Source: Doris montereyensis (lineage: Eukaryota; Mollusca; Gastropoda; Nudibranchia; Dorididae). Taken from it: 64,000 nt of DNA. The stretch is from the NCBI GenBank assembly GCA_037039925.1, contig JAXRKP010000679.1, forward strand, positions 67,501-131,500, in the 5' to 3' direction. The position numbers and the translations under genes are program-made. This document shows, in pieces, positions 13,915 through 28,200 of the stretch. The notes under the pieces were generated by a model. It saw only the letters and a list, made by a program, of their open reading frames with translations, had not been told where the DNA came from and did not search any database. The first letter of the stretch is position 1. Every line of letters starts with the position of its first letter.

Positions 13915-16900
13915 CTTCAGAGAGATACAAAAAATAATTCTTTGGGTTGAAATAAAAGATCAATCTGTGCCAAAAATTCTGCACTGAATAATCATCCATT
14001 GTGCAGCATACATACTATAATCACAAAGGAGAAATAGTGGAGTGAAGTCAAAGTGATAAATGTCAATGAAACTACAGAACAGACATGTGAAGTTTTGCTT
14101 AGAACCCTTCCTCAGACAGCAAACGAGTAACGCCTTCACACTTATATATACAGGTTTCACACAGAAACAACGAGAAGAAATGAGAGCTAAGAGGAGAAGA
14201 AGTGTAACCTTTTAAACACGAATATCACCAATTTTCTTACAATGCTTTTCTGCTCTGTTTATAGCCGATACTCACTTATACCTATGTGAAATACACAGAA
14301 AGCAGGTGAACGGACCTTTCCCAAGGACAAAAACACTTCAAACAGCGTGTTTAAACTAATATATTATAAATAAAAGATTGTTTCATTAATTCTAAAAGCT
14401 TGTATTTGTCTCATCTTTGTTCCTGTGGGGCTTTAATATTATTTAATGTCATTTTCTTCACTTTCGAAATGCCCCTTCCTCACTGTTTGTCTTAAGACAA
14501 TAGCAATTAATCTTTTCATGTCAAAACTTTCTTTCACATGAGCCCTGCTGCTTACCAATTCATTGTCATGAGAGCTCGGAATGAGCAGCTCAGACGATTC
14601 AAAAGAAGGCTTGGCTGGACGGACGTATGGGAAAAATTCTCCAGACTTGTCATGACAACAGGTGGATGGGACTGAAAGAAGGATGGTGCGGAATTCTTGG
14701 TGTCGGCGCCACAGGTCTTTCCAGTGTTTGCGAAGACGATTGTATTGATCAGCAGGAATGCACTTTCTGAAAATATGCAAAGTGTTAACAGGAAAATTAG
14801 AAGAAAAAACCCAGACTAGTAATAATTAATAATAATAATAATGATAATGAAAAATAATAATTATAATGATAATGATAATAATAATAATATTAAACTTTAT
14901 TTATTTAACGCCTTGTACTGAAGTCTCAATCACACATACCACAATCACCTAGTACAACATTCATAATGTCATAGTTGTTACTGATTTTAAAAAGCTATAA
15001 AACAATTTTCTTAAGGGGAGGAGCGGGTTCTAGGAATGCCATTTTCGCGAAAACGGGACAAATGTAGTCTATCATACTAGTGGATAGAGCAGTTCATTCG
15101 GTCATAATGATATCATAAAAGAAGCCCAGTATCGATTCTTTGAATTTATACTAATTTTTAGAAACAATACAAGCCTATCTTTCAACACAGCTATTATACA
15201 ATAAAAGCCAGAAATATTATCCAAAGTATGGCAAGTTGATCGCCACAATGAACACTATCCATAACAACATTATTTGAGCATCTATTATGAATATTGCCTT
15301 AGATCGGCCGGAAGTTACGATGTTCATTGTGGCGATCAACACTATCCATAACAACATTATTTGAGCATCTATTATGAATATTGCCTTAGATCGGCCGGAA
15401 GTTACGGAACATATTCCGTGCACCTATTATCAAAAGGGGCCCTCTCAAAATGAGTAAAAAAGTGCTGGTGCACTTGAAATAGTGTCAATAAGAAGTAGTT
15501 GAGAGCCTCTCAAGGTTTTATGATGTTTCAAAGTATTATCCTACTCTTTTCTTAGGTTTATGGGATAAAAATTTATTCAAATAACAGAAAACAAGAGAAA
15601 AATACAAATATCTCAAAATGTCAATTTTGGACTGTTTTTTTCTAACTTAGCTCGCATTTTTTACCCGATTGACTTGAAATTTGGCACAAACCTTGCTTTT
15701 GATCCATGGAATAAAAAATGCATGCGTTAGATGTTATTTTGTATACTTTCCGAAAAATGAATGTTGAATAAAATTGCTGTAAATTGTAAACATTTTATAT
15801 GCAACTTTCAACACACCATAAAACTAAAAGTTTGATAGATTCGTCCAAACCCATGCATACTTTTGTTCTATAGATAAGTAAAATACATCTCAGGCATACC
15901 ACCAGGTGAATTTCAAATAGCCTGAAAATTTGCGTGGGTACACATATTTCATTCGAATCGACATTTAATCCTCAATTATAAATGGTGTATATTATTTAGT
16001 ATTACATAATTACTATTGAGAGCATGTCCTTTCCAATTTCAAACTTTCGAGAGAGCTTTAAAGTCTTTGTTGAGTTCCTGTGCACGTGACACAATTTTAG
16101 GGGCAAGAGAAAGAGGTCAGGAATGCTGTGCTATGAAAGCTATGATCATGGTTTCTTGGTGTGACTGTCTATCAGCTATACTGACAATTCGCGGTTGAGT
16201 GGGAACTAAGGTAGATCTAGAAGTAGAATCTAAAACACTCGGCCTGATAGAATCCTTCACATTTTCAGGTGCACCATATGGAAGAGAATCCTTTTCACCA
16301 TCACAATCCTCAATTTGTTTTAATCTTTGAAACATTGCTGCTAGCGCTGGTTGACATGTACATGGCCATAAATAAGACAGCAGATACGTCAGTGGGTTGA
16401 CATGTACATGGCCATACATAAGACAGCAGATAAGTCAGTGGGTTGACATGTACATGGCCATAAATAAGACAGCAGATAAGTCAGTGAGTTGACATGTACA
16501 TGGCAATAAATAAGACAGCAGATAAGTCAGTGGGTTGACATGTACATGGCCATAAATAAGACAGCAGATAAGTCAGTGAGTTGACATGTACATGGCAATA
16601 AATAAGACAGCAGATAAGTCAGTGGGTTGACATGTACATGGCCATAAATAAGACAGCAGATAAGTCAGTGGGTTGACATGTACATGGCAATAAATAAGAC
16701 AGCAGATAAGTCAGTGGGTTGACATGTACATGGCCATAAATAAGACAGCAGATAAGTCAGTGAGTTGACATGTACATGGCAATAAATAAGACAGCAGATA
16801 AGTCAGTGAGTTGACATGTACATGGCAATAAATAAGACAGCAGATAAGTCAGTGGGTTGACATGTACATGGCCATAAATAAGACAGCAGATAAGTCAGTG

Positions 16901-19900
16901 AGTTGACATGTACATGGCAATAAATAAGACAGCAGATAAGTCAGTGGGTTGACATGCACATGGCCATACATAAGACAGCAGATAAGTCAGTGGTTGGTAC
17001 CGCTTGATGAAAATGCAAGTATACAAAAGATGTTTTCCTTAAATGGAAAAAAAGGTTGCATAGCTGTCAAGATTTTCAAATCGCAAAACCTACTGTGACC
17101 ATGCAAACGAATTTTAACTCGCACAACGACCCCTAATATTCTAGACAGAATTGATGATAATTTAATTCTAAGCAACCCCCTTTTTTAAGGTAAACAATAA
17201 GAAATCCACGGATTACTGGCCTTTCTGACAAAGTGCAACGGTAGTCTTGCAAACTCAGAATGGTGTCACCTGACTTTTGTCCCACCAACCTCTGAGCCTC
17301 TGCCGTCAGCTTTGGGTTTCTTTAAAAACGAAATACAGTTAAACTTCACATACTTATTTTTCAAGTTAACTACAGGCTTATGGACTCAAAGCCAAAGAAG
17401 CATACTAATTACGTTTTTTACGTACTGGTAAGCAGCAATGACATGGTAAAGAAAAATAGCAAAGTACAACTTTGAGAACTGCCAGGTCTTTACTTACTGT
17501 AAGGCCTTCTTTTCATAGTCCAGTTCTGTTTTCTCTGCTTCCAAAATCATCACTTTCTCCTTCAAATGGTCAGCCATTTTGGCAGATTTTTTCTTCAACT
17601 GTTGGAACAAAAATGAGTCAAATGAAACGACTTTGCAAACAATTAGAAGTAATTAGAACAACTAGTGATAATAATGAAATCTGCATGGAGGGGAAATGAA
17701 AAAGGGAAAATCACATACCTTGCGTAATATAATATTTTTATGTGTGTCTGTGCGTGAGTGTGTATATATGCATTATTGCATATGTGTATGTGCCTGAATG
17801 AAGAGCCCTACACAAAGTGGAAAAAACAAAATATATAGATCTAACACTTATCTATAAGAGTTTTTTTTAATCGAGTAAAACAATTAATGATTGTGATTCA
17901 CAAACATGAAAACCTGAATACCTTCTTGTGGATAACCGAGGCCCTGCTGTATTTGGACTGAGAATCCCCCAATCTTGACTCCAGCTCAGAGAGTCTTTGT
18001 TCCAGCTGTGTCCTATCTTCAGCCATGGCCGATCGCTGCTGCAACATAATAACCTGCGGGAAGAAAGAAAAATGCATGTTTATTAAGGCTTTGATTGCTA
18101 CATTCAACTAATATCAGTGGTTGAGTGCTGTGGTTGGGAATGCTATTAAATATCACCAAACAAACTGTGGATTTTTTCAAAAGGGCGACTTCATTCGATT
18201 TCTGGAGTAATTTCCCTATGAGCACTAAATCTATGGTTTGCTCTGGGAAGTGGGGTTTTTTCCAACTGTGAGGTTTGCGCAGATCTTATTTTAACCCTTT
18301 TTTTTTGCTCAAACCTCTAAGCATCGAGGATTAGTCTTTACAGATAGAGCTTACCAACATAATTGTTGAGGCTTTGAAACGGTCAATACAACAAGTACAG
18401 TTCTCATCAGACTGTCATGATGAAAATTAAAATTAAAATTTTCATAATTTGTTAATTAACCTTCCAAGTTAATGTAATTGAGGTGTTCGGTATTCGAGGC
18501 AAGGTGTCGGGGTCTCAACCAAAAGGTAGTGCGTTCGAGTCCCGTCGACAGTTGAACATTTTTCTCAAGATTTTTCTAGCAAAATCTACCTCCGTGGTCC
18601 AGGTAGGTGGATCGACACCTAGTCCCATTGGAGACAGACGATAAAAAGGAGGTTCCATGTGCAGATCACAACATTGAGTGTATGTTAAAGATTCCTTGAC
18701 TGTTAACAGGGCAATCCGAGCAAAATTAAAAATCCTACCAAAAACCCTGAGATCACCTTAGCTGTGGATTTGGGTAAATCAAAATAGCGTGTCAGAATTG
18801 TATATCGTCATTGTTATTATTATTATTACGGTCACCTCATGATTATTTTGCAGTTTTCCTAGCTGAGATTGAGTTAGTTTTAATTCTTCCCTCAACAGCT
18901 CTGCAGTGTTCTTCAGTCGTAGATTTGAATCCGTCAACTCGTGTTCTGCAGAGTTGAAAGAGTTGAGCTCTGTCTCAAGTTGGTGGATTCGACTTTTAAG
19001 GCTCGAGTTTTCGGCCCGTTCCTGTCTAGCTGATCCTGAAGACTGTCCATGTGTCCCAAACGTGCTCTGCAGTTAGATGGGGGTAACATCAATTAGATGG
19101 GGGTAACATCAGTTAGATGGGGGGGGGGTAACATCAGTTAGATGGGGGTAACATCGGTTAGATGGGGGTAACATCAGTTAGATGGGGGGTAACATCAGTT
19201 AGATGGGGGTAACATAACACGGTTAGATGGGGGGTAACATCGGTTAGATGGGGGGTAACATCAGTTAGATGGGGGGTAACATCAGTTTGATGGGGGTAAC
19301 ATCAGTTAGATGGAGGGTAACATCAGTTAGATGGGTAACATCAGTTAGATGGGAGTAACATCAGTTAGATGGATGGGGTAACATCAGTTAGATGGGGGGT
19401 AACATCAGTTAGATGGGGGGTAACATCAGTTAGATGGGGAGTAACATCAGTTAGATGGGGGTAAACATCAGTTAGATGGGGGGTAACATCAGTTAGATGT
19501 AACATCGGTTAGATGGAGGGTAACATCAGTTAGATGGGGGGTAACATCAGTTAGATGGTAACATCAGTAGATGGGGGGTAACATCAGTTAGATGGGGGGT
19601 AACATCAGTTAGATGATGGGTTAGATGTAACATCAGTTAGATGGGGTGTAACATCAGTTAGATGGGTTAGATGTAACATCAGTTTGATGGGGGTAACATC
19701 AGTTAGATGGAGAAACAAAAGTTAGATGAAACATCAGTTAGATGGGGGTAACATCAGTTAGATTGTAACATCAGTTAGATAAAACATCAGTTAGATGGGG
19801 GTAACATCAGTTAGATGAAACATCAAAGGTAACATAAGATGGGGGTAACATCAGTTAGATGGGGGTAACATCAGTTAGATGGGGGTAACATCAGTTAGAT

Positions 19901-22163
19901 GGGGTGTAACATCAGTTAGATGGGGAGTAACATCAGTTAGATGGGGGGTAACATCAGTTAGATGGGGGGTAACATCAGTTAGATGAAAAATCATCGGTTA
20001 AGTAGTAACATCGGTTAGATAGGGTAACATCAGTTAGATGGGGTGTAACATCAAGATGGGGTGTAACATCAGTTAGATGGGGTGTAATATCAGTTAGATG
20101 GGGTGTAACATCAGTTAGATGGGAGAAAAAATGATGAAAGCAATGGAAATTTCAACATATTAAAAAGTTAACACAGAAACAAAAGATAACAAGGAACAAA
20201 CTAAAAAACTAAAGGAGATGGAACAATTTAACATTTCAGCTATGACCACATGTTGAACAACAAGCATGTATGCACTACACACACTTATATGAATATCATA
20301 TAGTATGACGCAATACTTAGAAATAACAGAAAAAGAGAAGAAAGCAAAGATGGAAAGGAGAGCAGAGAGTTGAAGATGTCAAAGAAAAGAAAAGCGGTGT
20401 ATGGTGGAAAAGACAAAATAAATTGGAAAAAATTAACAAAACTATCAAGTCTCTGTAGTTATAAGGCTTAAATCAACGTTGCTTACACGTCCTGGTGGCT
20501 ATAAGGCTTAAATCAACATTGCTTACACGGCCTGGTAGCTATAAGGCTCAAATCAACATTGCTTAGACTACCTGGTAGCTATAAGGCTCAAATCAACATT
20601 GCTTAGACTACCTGGTAGCTATAAGGCTTAAATCAACATTGCTTACACGGCCTGGTGGCTATAAGGCTTAAAGCAACATTGCTTAGACTACCTGGTACCT
20701 ATAAGGCTCAAATCAACATTGCTTAGACAGCCTGGTACCTATAAGGCTTAAATCAACATTGCTTAGACTGCCTGGTACTTATAAGGCTTAAATCAACATT
20801 GCTTAGACAGCCTGGTACTTATAAGGCTTAAATCAACATTGCTTAGACAGCCTGGTACTTATAAGGCTTAAATCAACATTGCTTTAGACTACCTGGTAGG
20901 CTTATAAGGCTACTTATCAAAGGCTCAAATCAACATTGCTTAGACTACCTGGTAGCCTATAAGGCTCAAATCAACATTGCTTAGACAGCCTGGTACCTAT
21001 AAGGCTTAAATCAACATTGCTTAGACTGCCTGGTACTTATAAGGCTTAAATCAACATTGCTTAGACAGCCTGGTACTTATAAGGCTTAAATCAACATTGC
21101 TTAGACAGCCTGGTACTTATAAGGCTTAAATCAAATCAGACTACCTGGTAGCTATAAGGCTTAAACTACACGGCCTGGTAGCTATAAGGCTCAAATCAAC
21201 ATTGCTTAGACTACCTGGTACCTATAAGGCTCAAATCAACATTGCTTAGACAGCCTGGTACCTATAAGGCTTAAATCAACAAGACTGCCTGGTACTTATA
21301 AGGCTTAAATCAACATTGCTTAGACAGCCTGGTACTTATAAGGCTTAAATCAACATAGACAGCCTGGTACTTATAAGGCTTAAATCAAATGACTAAGCTA
21401 TAAGGCTCAAATCAACATTGCTTAGACTGCCTGATAGCTATAAGGATCCTAAAAATGTCTATTACAATGTAATTTTACACATCCCTGATCCACAAGGCTC
21501 ATAAGATTGACACATACTTAATGCTGATGAGTTCCGTTCTGCCTGATCTTTGGCTGCATTTGCTTGACTGATTCGCTCATTGTTCTTCTCTTGCTCAGCA
21601 TGGCGCCTAGCCTCGTCATCAATGCGTCGCCGTTCTCCTTCTTGAAGTTTTGTTTCTAGCTCAAACCTTTTTAAAATTTCAAAGAATGTTATATGTCTTA
21701 GTACAAGAAGAATTACAAAAACAAAATTCTATATTCTGAGAAAAGTTAATGATTGGAACATTTTGACCAAAAAAAGGAGCTATCTTATTTTGAACAAAGA
21801 AATGTTGTAGTCTACTCGTTTCTTACATGCCTGATGGAGAAATCAAACCTTACAGACATTTTTTCTCTGTCTGGCTGTCTGTGTAAAATGAACGTATAGG
21901 TAATTACCCCAGGTGAAAAGTATGTATGCTCAATAACAGCTGGAATAAATGACTATATGCACTCAATTGACTCTATAATAATACTACTAATAATAGTATC
22001 AATAAAAATAAAAATAATAATAAATAAAAATAATAATGATAATAATAATAATAAAAACAATAACAATAATAATAATAATAACAATAATAATAAAACTAAT
22101 AACAAAAATAATAATAATAATAACAATAATAATAAAACTAATTACAAAAATAATAATAATAAC

Positions 22164-22214
<51 letters not shown>

Positions 22215-25200
22215 TAATAATAATAATAACAACAATAATAATAAAAATATTAATAAAATAATCATAATAATAACAATAATAATAAAAATAATAATAATAA
22301 TAAAAATAATAATAAAAACAATAAAAATAATATCAATTATTTTTAATTGCATATGCATATATAGCACAAATCCTTGGGTGTTCATACTAAATGCGCTTCA
22401 CAACAGTAGAGAAACTTTTATGTAATAAAAATATACAAAAATGGATTACATATTAATACATAACATTAGATACAGAACATTGGACATAGACACATCAATG
22501 ACCGACTCATTGGAATTCTTAACAATGCAGAGTGCCTGAGGGCTTCACTTTTGTCTTCTTTTTCTGCTAAGAGAAAAAAGTCATGATGAAATTACTTTTT
22601 CATTTTCAACTTTAGCCATCTTTGAAAATTCCTCTTCTCTTGCTCCCTGTATTCTGTGAATGATTTCTCTTTCTTTTTCTTCCAACATGCGTTGAAGTTG
22701 CCCAACCTTGCTTTCCGCAATATCTAGCTGGCTTCTTAGATCTGAAAAACGAGATAAAAAGAAATTAATTATACGGTTTGGTAAAATTTAATTTTAAACG
22801 TAAAATTAACGCAAGTAGAGCTTGCGGTGTTACCCGAAGTGACCTTCTTACCCAGTATGTGCAACGGGCGAAGCTAGGATTTAGACTTAGTTTGAACAAT
22901 GAGTTCACGTTTACAGATGATAAAAGACCTATAAAACTTGTACTTTCTATAAGTTGAAAGCATAAGGAATTCATATTGAGATGTTATTGCAACAAGAAAA
23001 AATTAAACTAAGGACTAAACATTAGCAGCGATAGCCGTGTAATCAACTTAGACCTCTCACGAAGTGTGTTGAATGGGAAAGCGTCATTCTGACGAATGAT
23101 AACGAGGCTATCGGGAAAGCCACGAGCTTAAAATAAATTATAATCTCATTGGCTGGTATTTGACTATGAACTCAAAGATCAAACTACGTCATAAATCATG
23201 TAAGGAAAGTGGAAATTTCCATTCAAGAAGTCTACGAATAGGGCATATGCGCTTCCTGTGCCATTGACGGCGCCCCTAAATATAGTATGTGTGCGCTTCC
23301 CGGGCGGACGGCAACACGCCCTTTATTTAGGGCCGGTGCTTTTCTTTGGTTAAGAGTGCTCTTTATACACGTTACTCATAATTGTCCCTTTCAGCCAAAT
23401 GTCTGACACAGCACAAGAAGTCTCATTTTCCATGGAAATCAAATCTAGTAGAGGCGCTTATGAATTGACTTATTTTACCAACGACAAAACAAAATGAAAA
23501 TTTTCAAGAGGAAAACCTCACCACTGTTAGTGACATAAATGGGCAAACATTCCAGTTGCAACTTCTCGAATCAAATTTTATTTCACATATTTGTCAGCCA
23601 TGGACTTCTCAGTTCAGAGGTTGAGCTATGGTTTAGAGACAGTCAACCATAACACACTAATCACAATTGAATATTTATTTAAGCTAAGCTATGGTTTAGA
23701 GACAGTCAACCATAGTACACTAATCACAATTGAATATTTGTTTAAGCTAATCTATAGTTTAGAGACAGTCAACCAAAGTACACTAATCACAATTGAATAC
23801 TTATTTAAGCTAAGCTATGGTTTAGAGACAGTCAACCATAGCACACTAATCACAATTGAATACTTATTTACACTAAGCTATGGTTTAGAGATAGTCAACC
23901 ATAGCACACTAATCACAATTGAATACTTATTTACACTAAGCTATGGTTTTAGAGATAGTCAACCATAGCACACTAATCACAATTGAATACTTATTTAAGC
24001 TAAGCTATGGTTTAGAGATAGTCAACCATAGTACACTAATCACAATTGAATACTTATTTAAGCTAAGCTATGGTTTAGAGACAGTCAACCATAGTACACT
24101 AATCACAACTGAATACTTATTTAAGCTAAGCTATGGTTTAGAGACAGTCAACCATAGCACACTAATCACAACTGAATACTTATTTAAGCTAAGCTATGGT
24201 TTAGAGACAGTCAACCACACTGTGATGAGAGTTTCCCAATAAAGATATAAAGGCAGCGGTTTCAGCAGCACATAGAATAAAAAATACCCTTGGCAATGCA
24301 CCTTATTAAAAAAATTCTTTTCAGATGATAATAAATCAAAATAATTGTGTTGTCTATCATAATACCCTTGGCAATGCAAAATAACCTTATTAAAAAAATT
24401 CAGATTTTCAGGTGATAATAAATCCATATAAAATGTTCTTTTGATGATTGAATCAAAATAATTGTGTTGTCATAATACCCTTGGCAATGCACCGTATTAA
24501 AATGTTCTTTTCACAGATGATAATGAATCAAAATAATTGTGTTGTCTATTATAATACCCTTGGCAATGCACCGTATTAAAATGTTCTTTTCAAATGATAA
24601 TAAATCAAAATAATTGTGTTGTCTATCATAATACCCTTGGCAATGCACCGTATTAAAATGTTCTTTTCAGATGATAATAAATCAAAATAATTGTGTTGTC
24701 TATCATAATACCCTTGGCAATGCACCATATTAAAATGTTCTTTTCAGATGATAATAAATCAAAATAATTGTGTTGTCTATCATAATACCCTTGGCAATGC
24801 ACCGTATTAAAATGTTCTTTTCAGATGATAATGAATCAAAATAATTGTGTTGTCTATCATAATACCCTTGGCAATGCACCGTATTAAAATGTTCTTTTCA
24901 GATGATAATGAATCAAAATAATTGTGTTGTCTATCATAATACCCTCGGCAATGCACCGTATTAAAATGTTCTTTTCAGATGATAATGAATCAAAATAATT
25001 GTGTTGTCTATCATAAAAAAACAAAACCACAACTACATGGCAAGAATGTCACACCTACCATCAACTTCATTTCGCAGTTTGTCCTTTTCTTTCTCTATCT
25101 CCCCTCTCTGTTTCAACATTTCCATTTTCAAGTCTGCTAAGTCAACCTTTGACCTGTGAATGACCTCTTCAGCATGACATTTGAGCACAGCATTTTTCTG

Positions 25201-28200
25201 CTGAAGTTCATGCATCTCTCCCTTGTACTTGTTTTGTTCCGTTGTTTGCATATTTAGATCTCTTTGCAAATTCTCCAGCTGTCTCTTCAAAGATTCACGC
25301 TCTGCCTGTTAAGTTAATAAAACAATTGTTTTTAATAGTTTGTTCTGAAAAATTAGTTTAAAAGAGAATATACCTGTTTCAATATGGAAACGCATTAGAC
25401 ATTCACTTTTACATGCTTTAATCCAAAATGCTTGTTTCTATTCTGATTCAAGAGCCAAAAATCACAGAAATATTTTTTAAAATGCATGAAATATTATAGA
25501 AGAAAATATGCCCACACATAAACATATTTAGCAAATCTATTGTTTTAAAACCAAACCATTTTTTAACCTCTGTAAACACACTTTTGTCATATTTAAAAGC
25601 ATTTCTTTTTCTTGAAAGTTTACTTTAAAAACTGTATTGAATATGGCTTTTCTATATTTATTTTTTTCTCGTTTCATATTTTTCATTGTTACTTAAGACT
25701 CCATTTTAGATTTTAATTCACTTTTGTAATCAGAAAATTTCAAAAGCCTTGTGATTATAAGAATAAATCAAACACAGTTTCATTCAGCAGAAAGATATTA
25801 ATGTTATCTTATTTAATTTCTGCAAATCTAATCAGTGTTGCTTGTGCGATACAAAAGCCCTGGCTTTAATCTTGATCTTGCTTTTTGATTTTCTACAGAA
25901 TCATTACAGGTGTTTGGATCTGGATGGTAATAAAAATTGTATTCATCGTTGTTATGATTATATGAGTGAATGCAGTAAAATTCAACACCAATGCCTCTGA
26001 CCCAGGAGTCAACGTCTGATGTTCTATGTGTGTACACCAAAATCATTTTCTGGGTAAATACAACAAGTCTGATAAGATCGTTTACTTACATAATTCATTT
26101 ATGCAGTAAGACATAAAAGGATTCAGTCTCCGTCAAAAATTTACCTCAAGCGTTCTTATAGAGGCCTGGTGTTCTGATATTTGTTTTGACTGCATACGAG
26201 TGATATTGTCGGCATCAAGACCAGACTTTTCTCTCAATGCACGGATTTCTTCAAGCTCAACAAGCAATTCTTTCACCTGCAGAGAAAAAAAAACAACAAA
26301 CTATTACAAAATGTAAAGTAACTAGAAGTTAAAAAAGATGAGGAAGAACATCTGACACACATATATGTAGTATAATCATTCCACTATATTATTTGAAAAG
26401 TTTTATTTGCAAAGTGAGATGTAAGCTGCAGCCTCGCTTTGAGATGTTTTACATAGAAAATTATACATGGCCCACAGTTATCTATAAAGCCAGATTTATA
26501 GCTGTCTCACATGAGAAAGATATCAGCTTTCGAAAGTAAATACATCAAAGAAAAACAAAATCAAAATAAATTTGAAAAAACTAAAATAAACCCCAAAAAA
26601 ACACCCAAATCCTATGTGTTTCTTTGTGATATTTCCTGTTATGATAAAAAAAAAAAAATCTTGCAAGACCGGTAAAGCTGGAGCTTATCCCCATTTCTAT
26701 AGCGTGAATTGGAACAGGTGAGAATAATTACCTCCTGGACAGGACACTATTTCGACACAGGTTTCCACTCCCAAGCTAGTACTTGTACCCATTAGCAACC
26801 GGGGTGAGTGGGAAAAATGTGTGTAAAGTGTCTTTCCCAAGGAATACAACGCCGACCCTAGCTTTGGTAGGATTCAAAGCAGGGACCTCATGATCCCCAG
26901 TCTGTAAACTTGACCACTCGGCCACAAACACCCTTTTAGGATATATTTCTCATAATTATCTTCACTTTATTCAATTTCCGGTGGAAAGAAGAAAACTGAC
27001 TCAAACACTTTTCCTGCCGTCTGGAATTATCCTTTTGGTAGTGCAGTCAAAATGCAATATTCCAAAACATCAAAACAAAACTTTATATAACATATCTCAA
27101 AATTTCCCCCTGCTTCCACAGTTTCTATGATGATATATTATGATGTCAATTACAAATATCATTACCTGTGACTGAAAGCAAGTAAAGTTCCTTCAAGGCA
27201 GTTAAGACATATAGAGCTGGAGCCTTTCTCAGTTTCTATAACGTGTAGCGGAACAGGGGACTATAATCACCTCCTGGCCAGGACGCTACTCTGACGCAGA
27301 TTTTTACTCCCAAGCTGGTGCTTGTACCAATTTGCGCCTGAGTAGAGTGGGGAAAATGAGTGTTAAGTGTCTTTCCTAAGGAACACAATGTCAGTTTACT
27401 AGGATTCGAACTCGGGACCTCATGATCCCCAGTCAGGCAGCTTAACCGCTTGGCCACCGATGCCACTTTATTGGACAATAGATTGAATATAACCTGGCAG
27501 TGGACAGGTAAGCACCTGTACAGAGAGTATATGATCCTACCCTACACGAGTCTCCTGCTGCCTTGCAGGCGGGTCTTGGCCGACCAAAGGCAAAGGGAGT
27601 TAACCCTGACTAGAAACAACCTGCTGCCTTGCAGGCTGGTCTTGACTGACCAAAGGCTAAGGGAGTTAACCCTGACAGAAAATAACGACTTGCTGCCTCG
27701 CAGGCTGGTCTTGAATGACTAAAGGCTAAGGGAGTTAACACTGACAGAAAATAACAAGGCCTGGTAAGGGGCCTCAAGGTAGCAACCCCACCATCTACCT
27801 AATCCCCTGCTTATTCAAAACCAAACCAATTCAGAGAAATAAATATAAAATAATCGGCTTGATCTTTCGAAGACGAACTTGGAAACGAATATGGACTGTG
27901 ATTTTTCGAACATGGAATGTTAGGGCAATAAATGGAAAAGAGTTAGAATTAGTTGAAGAAATGGAAAAATTCAAAGTAGATATTTTGGCCATTACAGAAA
28001 CAAAGAAAAAAGGACAATGAATAGAAAATGTAGGACCGAATCATATTTTAATCTTCTCAGGAGTAGATGTCAAAGATAGAGCTAGAGCAAGAGTAGGCCT
28101 CCTAGTGCATAAAAGGCATGAAAAGCTACTAGAAAGTTGGAAATTTATAAGCCCACGGCTATTAGAGGTAAATATTAAACCAAAAGGAAGAGAAATTAAA

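Noticed and set aside
18478..18560. A tRNA gene, because of GTTCGAGTCCC
   Set aside because: No cloverleaf can be formed and the sequence recurs with a long non-tRNA body, so it is a SINE head. The same reasoning applies to the family 1 heads.
23591..24242. Repeat protein of 21-residue units
   Set aside because: By-product of the 63-bp array inside a CEP83 intron on the other strand.
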